A stretch of 64,000 nucleotides of DNA from Burhinus oedicnemus (taxonomy: Eukaryota > Chordata > Aves > Charadriiformes > Burhinidae): the NCBI GenBank assembly GCA_008921705.1, contig VFFE01006968.1, positions 614,227 through 678,226 of the forward strand. Direction: 5' to 3'. Numbering within the stretch: position 1 is the first letter of the stretch; each line of letters opens with the position of its first letter. This document shows positions 37,206-49,800 of the stretch, in pieces. Below the pieces are notes generated by a model, which saw only the letters and a program-made list of their open reading frames with translations, did not search any database and was not told the DNA's origin. The translations under genes and the position numbers were made by a program.

Positions 37206-39405
37206 AATGTATACTGTCTGCTTATGCTTCCATCTCCAGAAAGGCAGAAAGCTATGTGAGAAAGTAACCATGTCAAAAGCCTGTATTTCAATCTTATGAC
37301 TACCCTGTTTACTAATAACAACAGTGTTTTAGGGGTGAGAAGTCAAATTCCTATATGCCAATTCCTATCTTCCATTACTTTGACAGCTCTAGACTTTTTG
37401 AGCTGGCAGAGCAAGGTGTAGCTTCTTTCATGGCTGAAAGTGTACAAATAACCTCATGAATGACAGGGAATGATTTGGGAATAGCTTTTTACTCATTACC
37501 TATTTTTTTTTCCTATTTACAATGCTGCAAAAAGATGCAGGATACAGCAAAAACCGCAAGGTTGTACATGGCTGTGTGTGCAGGAGTGTGTGTTTCACTG
37601 ATTTCAGAAAAGCCAGCTATAGTAACCATAGCTTGTAATGACTTAGCTATGAAGATGTGTAATCAGCTCAGAACAACAACTCATGGAATTTCTTTTGTTA
37701 TATTCGTTTTTGCCTCTAACTGTGTTTTCCTTTTTCAGCAAGATGTGTATTGCAATCTCAAGGAAGGTTTTGGCCAAATGTCCTGTGACACTTACAGGAC
37801 AGTTCCCAAGGCCTGAAGTTATTGTTTTAGCATCCTTGTGGAGTGTGGCACATTTCCCTGCATTGGTACATTTTCTGAAGGTTTTTCCTTGCAGCTGGAA
37901 TGGTCCAAGGCATTGTTTGGGAGTGGTAGCTTGGTTTGGGGGATATATGCCTTGAAAAAGAGTTGAATCCCTAGTGAACTGCAAAGCTGTGGATGGACTT
38001 GTGGCTCCTGCCTGGCACTCCTTGAACAACTGAGTTCTACCTAGCCCTTGGGCTGGGCAGCAAGAAAACCAGTAGGGAGGAAACCCTGCATTTCAAACTG
38101 GTTTTGAGTGTGATATAATTCTCCTTTGGTGACTCAAATCTCTGCTTGTAATCCTGAACTGAACCTGCTCTGCAGAGACTGAAATCTGTCCCCATCAAAT
38201 TTGTGCTAGATAAGTATTGTGGGCCTCCTCTCCGCCTCCCATCGCCTGACCACGGTGTGCGGCACACCCAGCAAGCAGGACTCTGAGAAGTCACCTGGCC
38301 CTGCAGCGGGGTCGAATATCACTACTGGTACCCAGGGGACAAACAAGGGGAGAGGCAAGATGGGGGAATTGTGGGTCTATAAACATTGCCCTGCTGCAGG
38401 CCAAAGGATAGCAAAGTGGTAATTTGGTTCTGTTGGACTGTATCAAGAAGGTACTGCATGCACATTGCCTTCTCCAGCTGTTCACAAGGCAACCTAACAA
38501 ATGACGTAACTACATCTTCACATGTCTGCTTTTCCTTATAAACAGTGACAGAGCTGGTGGAAGGGGAAGCAAGCTGCTGAAGGAAAGGAGCCAGCCAAAA
38601 TGGGTAACGAGGAAAGGGGGGCAGAAACACATGCAATTGTCCTTACCTGTAGTGCCAGTCTTGGCAAAAGGAGAAGGCGGCGGCCAGAGGGAAACACGCC
38701 AGCAAGCCTGACTCTGTGGCTCAAAAAGTTTGCCCATGTTTTAGAGGGGGAGGCTGGAACTGCCCTCAAGTGGTTTCCAGTTATATTCCTGCTACTAGTG
38801 GTGCACATACAACATATTATACTGTATTTTTTTTCTGCGGTGTCTAGATCTAAAGATATTCATTAATATTAGCAACAGAGAAAAAATGAGGTTGATTTTC
38901 AATAAATACCTTATTCATTGTTTTCCATTAGTGTCACTACATGTGATAAGTCAAAGTAGTGTTTTGTTAAGCATCCAACATCCCCTTCAGTGGTACAGGA
39001 AGACCAGTGAAAGGTTCAGAGTATTGAGCTATTTTAATTAAATTTTCAGGGCTTGAGGATATAGATAAATTAAAAGGGGAGAAAGGATTTAAGCAGGGAG
39101 TGGTTTAAGATCCAAAACACTGTGGTTTTTTGTCAGGGAATAACTCTCCAGAATATAATTCTGTTTATCTTGACTATTTATCAGTGTATCAGGGAGAGGA
39201 AAATAAGGTATTGTCACTGCCAGATATGGAAATGAGTGCCTGGTGACTGAGTTTGCATCTCAACACATTGCAAGTTTGTCCTTCAAAAGGGGAGCTACAA
39301 CACAGAGAATTCAGTACATCCTGAAAGGACACTAACTTTGGAAACTGTTTTTTATGGCACTTTTCCAGGAGCACAGAAATCCTTGAAAAATGTCAGGTAT
39401 ATTGA
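37206..39405. other. Unique sequence, no gene recognised
   Basis: A pyrimidine tract ending in TTTTTCAG at about 37739 precedes frames that stay open for some distance, but nothing recognisable is encoded. Minus-strand frames at 37643-38029 and 38322-38636 have no identifiable domain. Confidence 0.45.

Positions 39406-39436
<31 letters not shown>
39406..39436. repeat. Compound (TG)n(TA)n microsatellite
   Basis: A short TG run passes directly into a TA run. This is a typical compound dinucleotide repeat and has no coding role. Confidence 0.95.
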
Positions 39437-42400
39437 GATTGGCTTAGCAAGAAAAAATCTTTTCCTTCTTTTTTCTTGGCTCTTTCTGGTTCCTTCTTTA
39501 TTTTTATAAATAAAGGTCTCTCTTCTGCTGTTGAAAAGAATCCTGTAGCCTCTAGAAATATTTTCTTAACTGCTTTGTCATGAGTAGATTGCAGAAAGCA
39601 TGACCCACCAATATACAGCTGCATAGGGATGTCCATTCTAGTTCAGATGTGAATATCTGTCTACAAAAAAAACAGAAGATCAAAAAGAGGGGTTTTTTTT
39701 GAAAGAAGAAAGTAAAGCAAGCATGGACCAGTAAGCATTAAAAAGAAGACGGTTAAGACACAGTAAATAAAATAAAATGCCCAGAGACAAGTATTCCCTT
39801 TGAAAAGGAACATCAGAAGGAATGGAATTAGTGTTCAAAACATGCCTGACAATACCCTGGTGACAGCAGCGAGGTGGTGATGGAGAGTTGCCTGGTGCAC
39901 CAGCAGCAGTTACCGCTTAAAACAGAACTTCATTCCTGAGCAGAATGGGCAAGATACAGGAGCAGGTTTTTCTGTTCCTTAATGACAGTGGTTTTGTCTA
40001 GTATTTCCATTTGTTGTGATTAGCACTCTGGGAAATGTCCACGAAAAGCAGTGTTAATCACAAAAAGCAGTACGCTGAATACTCTGTGGGAAAACATCAT
40101 GGGCTCAGTGCAAGATTTTGGCACTGGAAGAAAGGTTTCTAACACCTACCAAGGAATTAACACTAGCAGATGCAGAAAAAAAACCCTCTAAGAAAAAGGC
40201 TTTCTGTACCAAGACGGCTTGGTACAGGGATGCTACATACATATCAGAGATGCTACACATACATCAGAGATGATATATACAAAAATTAGTAGTGAATATA
40301 CTAAAAATGGAATATCAGTTGAACTCACAGTGATTCTGATTTTGAGTTGAGTTAGTTTGGTGAAAGGTTTTTAAGCCAAGAAGTCTTGAGGAGGGAATAA
40401 AGCTGTCGATGAAGAACTATTTTGATATGAAGTGTTTACTTTTGGAACTGCTATAACATTTCACACAGCTGTTTTCCTAATGAAATTTTTCAGCTTGTAT
40501 TATGAAATATGAAAAGAAACTAACCTAAGTTAAAAGATTAAACAAAATTAGAAAATTTGGTAACATAAGCAAATATTTCAATTAGTTTCACCAGTCGTCC
40601 CCCAAAACATTGTTTTGATTCAACTCAAGTACAATATTTGTCCTGTTTTCTTTTTCTTATTTCAAACATGAAACTAAAAAAAAAAAAAAATCATATAGCT
40701 TTAGCAGAATGTTCCTACTAGGTTTCTAAATATGTAACTGGAAGAAAAGGAACCAGTGAATATAATCTCTAAGAACTGCATGCCTGTGAAATTGCTACTT
40801 CACTGGGAAGCTGTATCACTATCACAAAGACATTCAGTAGTAGGGTCAGACTGTCAACAGGGGGAAAAAGTACATCAGAAGCTACAAAAGACAAGGTGAA
40901 AATTAAATATAATAGATTAATAGAAGATGCAGGTGCAGATACATTGCTGCGAATTTACATGCAATGCTAGTAAGAGGCTTTGTGCTGATCCAAGATTTTC
41001 AGATGTCTAATATAAGAAAAAAGAGCATGAGAGCAACAAGAGAAAAGATTAATCCTAAAACCAGAAATTAATTACCCAACTGAGGAAACTCATGTACTAT
41101 CCTGACCTACACAACCTTGCAAGCCTTCACAAGAAGCTAGCAGATCGTCTCTGGGAAGCGTATGTTCCCGAAACCAAAAAAAGGCCCTGGTAGAAACGCA
41201 GACAAGAGCTGCAGACCACCATGAAGCCAGTGACCAGCTCTCCTACCACACAGGCATGGGATGAGAAAGCAATTAACACTGGCACTCAGCATATGCTAAT
41301 GAATAGGAGACTCTGGATGGGAATAATACAGCCACATAAAGTACTCAAAACCTGGCAAGGATGACCATTTTATTTGGCCAAGAGAACGTCTGGTCAACCT
41401 CTGGGGACAGATGCAGTCCCAGTTGTTCAAGCATGCCAGAGACGGATTGATGTGACCTGTCAAATCGGTCATGTGAAAATTGCCCTGCAGCTGTGGGCCT
41501 CAAATGCTCGGCGCTCCTGACAGGCGCTCTGGTTTTGCAAGTCTGCGTTGTTGCAGGATGCTCAGGCTGTGAAGTACCGGCCCTGTCCCGCACCGGCCAG
41601 GGGTTGCTCTCAGCAGCCTCTGGAGGGGAGTGCGGGTGGCGGTCTCAGCCCTCTGCTGACCCTTCTCGAAGCTCTTCAGCCACCTGCTTGTTAAGAGGAG
41701 ATGTGCTCCCTCTGACACCAAATCCGGGGCCTGAGAGGGCATTGTGCTGGCAATCTTGAGAGGATATGAGGGAAACAAGTCTTAGCAAAACCTGAGATTT
41801 GTTATACAGCATTAGGTTGTCCATGTTTCACATCACCCAAGTCCTAACTTATCTATCCTATTTAAAAAAAAAAACACAACAAAACACTACACTCTAAAAA
41901 AAATAGCGATAGTTTAAAAGACTGTTCAACCAGCAGCACTATAATGGACTTTGTAAATAAACAAAGTAGAATTCTAGAGAAATTTAGAAATAGGGACCTC
42001 TCCCTTTTTAATGAAAACAATCAGTGTATCAGTAAGTCATCTTTAACAGATTAAACTGAAAGCGCAATTAAATGCTTGACATAACATTTTCCATTATGTA
42101 CTAATTCTAAAGCCACATTGTCCTTAAAAAGCAACAAATGGGCAGCAACAACAACAATAAAAACCCAAGAAACAAACAAACAAACAAACTTACAAAGCCA
42201 GATGGGCCACAGGCGTATTTTCAAATAAACACAAGCAAATTCAGACTGAGGGGCGCTGGCCCATTGCTCGGTGACTTCAGCTTTTTGTTCTTCTTCAATA
42301 GTTTAACTAGCTGCAAACTCTGCTCCAAAACCCAAGCTTTTGCTAGAAAGCCATAGTTCAGCTTTTGAAATGAATGTAGACCCATGCAATCTGGTCCACC

Positions 42401-43450
42401 TCTGCAAACAGTCCGGATCTGGAAGAAAAATCACCATACGGAAGAAGCATCACCAAGTAAAACCAGCCCTGAAATTTCTAGCTGGCTCTGAGCTGAACTC
42501 TAGCCCTATCAAAGTCACGGATCTTTGTATTTGGGCTTTTATTCATTTGTTTACACTTAGCTGTACTAAGTAAAACTGATTTTACTGTCAGTATGTGGGG
42601 ATTCACAGAGGAACAATAATCAGGTCTGTTAATGTCTAAGAGCAGTTTACACAAAAGATATTTAGGATTTGACTGAAGAAGAAGTTCTACTCACTAAAAT
42701 TAATTGCTTGGCAAATGAAAATCATTCTTGGCTTTTGTGATGGCAGCACAGAATCCTGCTGAGATCTTTGCTGAGTCACCCGCATACGTAATGCTCAACG
42801 TTGGGACCCCCTCGACACAGAGCAGGTACCCCAGGTGCTGCACAGAGCACACCATGTGCAACATCTCCTCTGCAGCCTTTTGCAACCACGGGCTTTTCTG
42901 GCTCCATGTATACTCCATATGTCTCTGAAGCGCACCTGGTGCTTGCTGTGACAATGTGCTCCCTTCCACCATGCCCTCGCTCCCGCTGCTGCTGGTCCCT
43001 CGGCTACTGTGGTGCCCATCACCAGGCCAGCCTCCTCTGGGCTGCAGAGAGGACACCCGGTAGGCCGCACTTTCCATTCTGGAGGAGATTATGCTGCAGG
43101 ATCTGCAGGACAAGAAATGCCTGAGGTCTTTGGTACTGAACCAGGACACAACGTGGACAGGCTCCTGTTCTCTGAGAGCAGAGCTTGGGCCCAGCAGACA
43201 GTGGCTGGGAGTGACAACCCCCTAGGCAGGTTGTTGAGTGACTGACAGGTGACTGGGGGAGTCCACGTTCACTCACACTGTTTCAAGGTGTAACCTGTCA
43301 TTCAGAGCCAGCGTGCTGCCTTTTGGACACCTCTGCCCACCAAGAGGGAGGTGTTCATGACCCTTTCAGCTCAACAGCCCCCAACCATTTTGGACAAATA
43401 ATTTAGTATGGGGCAGTGGACAGTGATGCCATCTTGCAGGTCTCCAGCAC
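39437..43450. other. AT-rich interval with small repeats, no gene recognised
   Basis: It contains a perfect 10-bp hairpin (40204-40227) directly followed by a 20-bp tandem repeat (40229-40268 and a partial third unit). There is an A run at 40676-40690, CAA/CAAA runs at 42145-42189 and a GC-richer patch at 41490-41760. At 42720-43250 there are GC-rich overlapping frames on both strands. This last stretch lies directly upstream of the Harbinger fossil and may be an eroded part of the same element. Confidence 0.45.
40229..40280. repeat. 20-bp tandem repeat, about 2.5 units
   Basis: The unit GATGCTACATACATATCAGA (40229-40248) is followed by GATGCTACACATACATCAGA (40249-40268) and then by a degraded start of a third unit. 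Confidence 0.85.
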
Positions 43451-43880
43451 AGCTCTCATACTAACCCCCTGAGGGGATCAGAAGCTATTCACCTCCTAGG
43501 AAGTGGTGACACCAACAGGATTCATATCCCCACGTTGTGTTCACATAGGTTTTATGGTTATATCACCTCCATCATCTTGCAGACCCTTGTTGACCTCAAT
43601 AAAACATTAATGGATAGGATGACCGGCTATTCAAACCACGACACCAGCCTAGTGGTCACATACACTGCCCAGATCTTCTGCAGCTCCCTGCTCTTCTTCC
43701 AGAGCTTCCACAAAGTTCTAATATTGGTATGATGCCACACATGCCCTGTTACTCTGGGTCATACGGATAAGCTCTTAGAGTGTGCTTCAGCTTTGCTATT
43801 GGTGTCTACAGGAGCAAGGCAGCGTGAGCATGCAGGCAGCTGACTATATAAGGGTGAACGCTAAAAGGCAGACTAAAAGC
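43451..43880 (+). pseudogene. Fossil PIF/Harbinger transposase
   Basis: Harbinger transposases are DDE enzymes that excise and insert their own DNA element. The frame through 43451-43732 reads GSGDTNRIHIPTLC, aligning with the family's GGAIDGTHIPIL block; the first catalytic Asp appears as Asn. It continues YITSIILQTLVDLNK, aligning with the 'Y.S..LQ.LVD..G' block, and then GYSNHDTS, aligning with 'G..G..HDA'. A shift to another frame near 43725 restores a third block, YDATHALLLWVI, matching 'GDAAYPLLPWLM'. About ten residues between the first two blocks are deleted, and stops follow. The copy is therefore dead. I recognise no terminal inverted repeats and no intact Myb-like partner gene. The family call is from motif memory and needs a profile search. 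Confidence 0.6.
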
Positions 43881-46385
43881 CAGCAGCTCCACTATGGCAC
43901 ATGATGGTCTTCAGTGCCATGCCTGACCTGCAGTGCAGCCGGACCATGCCTTCCATGTCACGTGTGCTGAGCTTTGCCCTGCTCCTACTACCCATAGGCG
44001 GGAAGGGCCCAGTGTCACAATGTTACTGACAATCAGGGTTACAACCATCACAGACCCACAAATGGAGGCCTGTGTGCCCCAAGTGCCCTCACTCCACCCA
44101 TTGATGACAGAACAGGGAGACACTCACTGATACCCCAGAAGAGGTATGAGAGCTTTCCCCATAATGGTCCCCTGTGGACGCATCCTTATTCATGTGCATA
44201 AGCTTGAGGTGGGCTCTTTTCACCCTTGTTTTGTTGTTCAAGAGGTTTCTTGTCCACATCACCCTGCATCCTCTGCTTGCTAGTCTGGTCCACCTCCTCC
44301 TCACTCGGCTGTGAGTCATTATGTCCCTCCCCATTGTTCCTAGTTTAAAGCACTTCTCATCAGGTTGGCCAGCCTGTTGACTGATCCTTAAAGTCCCTGA
44401 TTCTCAAAGAGGGTCCCACGTTTGTAGAAAAAAAATCCATGTAGTCACCACCAGCTGTGCAACCAGTTGTTGACCCCCAGGACCCATTTGCTCCTCCTCA
44501 ACACAGCTCCCAGCCCCTTGTCTGCTACCAGGGACTGAGCTAGTCTGTAGCTGCAGACTGTAGGTGGAGGAGGGTGTTTCTGTGATTCTTGGGTAATGAA
44601 AATATGTGATGGGGGAACTCAGGTTTGGATTCCCCCATGGAGGGCCCAATTTCTCTGAAGGGGATCCATAAAAGACAGGGTGTTGAGTCAATAGATTCCA
44701 TGATGCTGCAGTAAGATCAAATGGACTTAGACACCACTGCAAGGAGACACTGCCATTCTGGACTTTTCCCCCTGCATCCTGAGGGTGGGTACCCCAGACC
44801 TTTCTTGGAGAAAGTGAGCAAGATCGCTTTCAAAACAGCTCTGGGGAAAAGGGAGCTGAGTGGTTGGGAAGCCAGGACTTGCCTCCAGCCTTCTGTGGGA
44901 TATTTTGTTTTGTTTGGATTAACACTGCTTCAGAAATTCCTGCAGATTTGTTTTATGGTATGTATTTCCTGTATTGCCCAGGCCATACAATTTCTTTCAG
45001 TTAATTCTTAATAACATAACTGCACTCAATAACCAGACATATAACCCGCTGCCTCTGTAGAGCAGCTAATGTTGAGTCCTTCCTGGAGCTTCAAGAAATG
45101 ACTATAGTAAAAGTTATAACTGCTGCTGGCACAGTTAGTAATCCACAGACAAAGCACAGAACACCCTGTGGCAGGGCAAGCAAACGGTCCTGATTTGCTG
45201 ATGCGGGCACACTTAACGTGGTTTGCTTGATCTAACTCTGACTCTCCAAAAATATCATGCTCTTAGCCTCAGGCTTTAGGTTTTTTCTCCACGCGCTCAG
45301 CCCAGCACTTGCCTTCAGCCTAACCTGAATTAAGGTAATAAGAGCATAGGACTAAATAAGGGATAAATGAGAGCACAGCAGAAATGCAGGTGGGAGTGTG
45401 TGCAAGGGCCTCAGCAGCCAGCATGACAATTGTAGTGGGAAGGGGAACTCCTTGGAGACAGAAGAATTGGTTTGATCTTCCTCAGGTAGAAGGCAAAATC
45501 ACACTTGGCTTTTCCTGGGTCTGGAGCTGTCTGTCCCTCCCATGCTCTGGGTAAGGGACAGAGGCACTGAACATGGGTCGCTTCACTCTGCACCCCCACG
45601 TGTGCGGTGCAGGAAGCTTTCAGAGAGCTTTTAGGTTCTTCTGCCCAAAATCTTTTAATTGTAAAATGGAAACAGAGTGTTGTTAGGGTAAATAAAATAA
45701 ATGCTAGGAAATACTGAGTCAACACTCTGAGGAACGCAGAAAATGAAATGGCATCTGTCCTGGCACAATAAAGGGCTTATTAAACATACAAGACCACAGT
45801 AAAGCATCCGTAGCATCACTTACCTCCACCACAGATTAGCCCGATTTTATACATAGGCTACAGACCCAAAGCTGCCCAAATGGGTAGATTTTGATCTAGA
45901 ATCCTGGGTTTGCTCCATTACTACATTTTCCATTTATGCAACAACAAATCCAAATTCATGTTTACCAAGGAAAGGAAGCCTGGCAAACAAGAGAGGAAAA
46001 AAAATAAGTGAAAAAATGTTTTCTCCTCTCTGATGTGTGATGAGCCTACTGCAGAAGCACCGGCGGCTGTGGTGTCTTTGGATGGAGGATACCTGGTGCC
46101 TTAGCTTGACTGGCTCTGAGCTGCAATCAATGGTTATCTCATCTGGGGAAAACAGGATCAGTCAGAGCTATTAAAGAGTTACTGGAGTCTGGAAGGAGAG
46201 GCACGCTCTGAGCACAGGGACTGGGCAGCGTCTGGCACTCCATTGATAGTCCTAGTCCTCAACACTAGGACTGGTGCCCATGTGAAAATAGGAGCTTTTC
46301 TGGATGATACATGCCTCCCTTGGAGCAATGCTTAAAATAATTGCTCACAGTCGTTTTACTGTCTGAGGGCTTTGTTGCTTTGGCT
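43881..46385. other. Unique sequence, possible eroded Harbinger 3' part
   Basis: The first few hundred bases (to about 44350) are GC-richer and could belong to the same element as the transposase fossil, but no motif is recognisable. The rest is ordinary unique sequence. A perfect 9-bp inverted repeat lies at 46248-46272. Confidence 0.4.
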
Positions 46386-46412
46386 TGGTTTTTTTGTTTT
46401 TTTTTTTTTTTT
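46386..46412. repeat. Poly-T tract
   Basis: A T-rich run is interrupted by single G residues. It could be the complement of a retroposon poly-A tail, but I see no retrocopy body beside it. Confidence 0.85.
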
Positions 46413-46479
46413 ACATGCGAGGATCCTTGTCCAAAAAAATAGTCCAAAAGTACAATTTCATTGTATTTTGGGTTCCTTC

Positions 46480-46850
46480 TTGCCTCCCCTGTCCTGGTTT
46501 TACCTTGTTGAAATGCTCCCCTGCCCTCGGTGGAAGCAGCAGACAGTTTTGGCTCAGAGAGTAGCTGGGAGCAGCCCCCTCCATAGCTGCTGCTGATTCA
46601 CCCTCCTGAATCATCTACCAGGGGTGCTGCTTCTCCGGCTGCAGGAGTGATGCAATGAGCGTGGCCGCCTCCATTTTGGTCTCCTTCCACTGCGTACTTC
46701 TGGGGCCGGCACACCCTGAGTGACACGGGCTGCTCGGGGGCCTGGGAAACTGCAGCAGTTCTCAGCAGCGTGGCTCCAGAAGGGCAGTCACATCGCTCTA
46801 CCACCAACATCCTCCCACCAGCTCGCCTGCGAATTCAAATAGCTGGGATG
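46480..46850. other. GC-rich, CpG-containing patch
   Basis: This patch stands out from its AT-rich surroundings and contains several CpG dinucleotides. It carries a 'ggccgcctccattttggt' run at about 46662, which resembles a YY1 site (CCATTTT core). That combination fits a small promoter or a GC-rich retroelement remnant; neither is proven. A 70-codon minus-strand frame here has no known domain. Confidence 0.3.
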
Positions 46851-49800
46851 TTACCAAACACATCCAAGAAAGCCAGACAGCGAGGAGTCAAGCCTCCCAC
46901 CCTGTGCTGCCTTTATGTTGCCTGAGGTCAATTATTATAAACTATCAATTTTTCAGGAATGCCATTAATTTAACTGCTGTGTAAACTGAGTTTCTGTTTC
47001 TCAACAATTATAATGCACAAGATCTCAAGCAGTAGTAATCCCTGAGTTTTTGCCTCCTTTTTCTTTTTTTTTTTCCCTTTCCTTCCAGAGTTAACAGTTT
47101 CCAGCTGTGTATTCTTTGGATGTGTTTCCACACCAGCTTTTTCCATAATATAGAGCCGGCCCATTTCCAAATCCCAGATGTGCTATTTATTTACTCTGAA
47201 GCATCTGGGCCCCGACATGGTCTTGTCACTGCAACGTGGCAAACTTGTGAAAAATCAGAGTGGCAGCCAGTTAACAAGCTGTACTGCACTGGCAAGCGGT
47301 GAGAGCAGTTCAAAGGGGAGAGGAAGAAGGGGGTGGTGGAGTGGAAATGAAAAAGGAGCAAATTTCATGTTTTGCTACACTGTGCTTTCCAAGGTTACAA
47401 ATGACTAGTGGCAGTCAAATTGGAAACTGGGGATTTTGCTCTTTTGTAAACAGAGCCATAAAGACACTGAAGCCTGACAGAAGCCAACCGGGGTGGCTGT
47501 GAGATGTTAAACACCCTCTCCCCAGGTGGATTCTCTGAAGAGCTTCAAGCTCAGGCATGATGCTGCAGGTCTTATGCAAGCTCATCCACCCTCTTGAAGA
47601 CCCTTGAAATGACCACAGACACTAGAATAAATTGAGAAAGGTATTTTAATTTTAAGTTTGCCTCTGAATTTCCCTTCTCAGGAAGGAGCCAGCAGGAGGA
47701 TTTTCCATTCAATCTTTATGCCTGAGAAAAATATCCCTGTTGCTGTCATGTTGCAACAACAAACCTCAGGTTTTGTTTTAAAACGGGGAGTATGAGGGGA
47801 AAAGCAAGCATGCTCTGAAATGAAAACTGCAAGACTGCAGTGCAACAGAAATAGGGCAAGCTAACCTGCAGCACCTCAGTTATGACTGGGGTCTTTGGCT
47901 TATGCTCAGCACTGCCTTCGAGCCAAGAACCTGAAATTGCTATAGGGTCACTGAGCTTTCAGTCTTTATGTGGCCCAGGAGATACTGTTGTTGAAGCAGG
48001 TGTCAGCATTTGTTTTAAGAAATAGAGTCAGAGTTGCATGTGAAGGGCTGAAGAGTCCAAAGGCTGTTAATGGCAGCAAGGGAGAAACAAAGTACTCTGT
48101 GAAAGCAGTATGTTACCTACTTTGAGTTTAATCATCCAAATGTTTGATCACCCAGAAACAGAAGGGTTTTCTTTACCGCTGGATCTTGGCTGCCCTGCGT
48201 TCTGCCTATTATTTACATTTTAGAGCTAGTAGGATATATATGTTCCCCCTTTAAAACTGAGGTAGGACAAGAGGTAGGAAAGATGAAAAAAAAATTTTTA
48301 AGGAGTCTTGCATGGAAAGAGAAGGGATGAATGCAGGACAAAGGGTTGGCAGCACCATTTTTTCTAAGCTAATGATGTTCCTTACTTTGTGTTAGAAGAA
48401 AGCAATATGTGACCGTGTCACATGGCAAGAAGTAATACCTCCCAGATCTGTCCCTCTCTCCATGTCCATCACACTTTCTCAAGAGCATATGAACGAAGGA
48501 AGGGTATATATATGTCCTTCCTGCAACACTGAAATCAGTCTTCCTCAGGTCATTCCCTTTCCTGTGTCCTGTTTACCATTCATTTAAGCAATAAGATATG
48601 CAACAGAATAAACAATTCCCAGGAACCGAAGTAGTTCTGTCAAAAGCTGCTGGAAGATGATTAAAAACTTCATAGGAAATATTTTTAAAATTTTATTCAG
48701 TGAGATTTTTCATCTTCATATCTTCTCACAAAACTCTTGGGTAGCTATTTTGGTACTAAAACATATCAAAAAGTTACTGTCACTAAAAGGAACATGTGGA
48801 AGAGAAGGTATAAGGCAGAGAAAGAAGACAAAGGACTGAGCCAGTACTGGTTGTACATGACCAAATGCAACACTAAGACACAGGCAATTTTGTCTGATCT
48901 CATGTGTTGTTTTTTTTTTAAAAAAATCTTACAGCAGCATCAAGAACCTTTTAAAAACTGCCTAACTCATGAGACACAGAGAAGCAAATCCAGATGCTTC
49001 TGCCTGGCAGACCCGGAGGCTGGGCAGAGCAGTTCCCATTGCCCTGGGAGCTTGCTCCACATCAGACAGATGTTGTCCTCTCTAGCAAGCTGGGAGCCAG
49101 GGTGCTATGACTGTCTGGTGGCAAGGTGCAAAGAGTGGGAATAGTAGAGGTAACGGGGGTAACCATCCCTCTTATATCTTTCCAAGGAAAAAAAGGCATT
49201 TTCCTAGCCTTGAGAAGCTGAGGGCATGAAGGAGTGTGTGGTTCCAGCCTCAAGTTCAGGCTGATCTTTTCCAAGTGTTGCACTTTTCCTACCATTATAA
49301 ATACAAAGTATAAAGCTTGCAACCAGTGTAATTGAAGCACTCAGACATGACTATCTGTCTTTTCATCATTTCCTATGAGAAGGTGCCATTTTCAGGCACT
49401 CAGTGGCTCATACAGTGCTCCAGCACCAAGTGGAAGAGGCACATGTACCACCTCCTGGAGGCCTCTGCTGCACCTGTAATTCAGATGTGGTGTCATTACT
49501 TCCAAGCTGGTGTGTCATGGTGCCAGCCCAGGCAGCGGCAGTGACTACCAGCGCTCCTAACAACACCTCCCTGAACTGTTTACACAGCAGCGAGATTAAA
49601 GCTCCCTGTCACCTCAGTTCACTACGACTACCATTTCCTGAGATCATAAAATTACTGCATAGATTAAACATGATATTTCCCTGTTGTCAGAAAGCTTTAG
49701 GATGCTTTGCAGAACAGCTTATCAAACCGTCTGTTCAATTCCCGTGGGAAATGCAAGTATCACTTACAGGATTGCTATACATGGCCTTTAACTGTTAATG

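Noticed and set aside
37739..37955. Possible exon after TTTTTCAG
   Set aside because: More than one frame is open for a while and no donor or recognisable peptide follows; weaker than the 26.45-kb case.
40676..40690. A15 run as the tail of a processed pseudogene
   Set aside because: No coding-like or RNA-like body precedes it. The same applies to the A runs at 52629-52642 and 55560-55573.
42700..43149. 149-codon minus-strand open frame
   Set aside because: It lies in GC-rich sequence next to the Harbinger fossil and has overlapping frames on the other strand; no family recognised.
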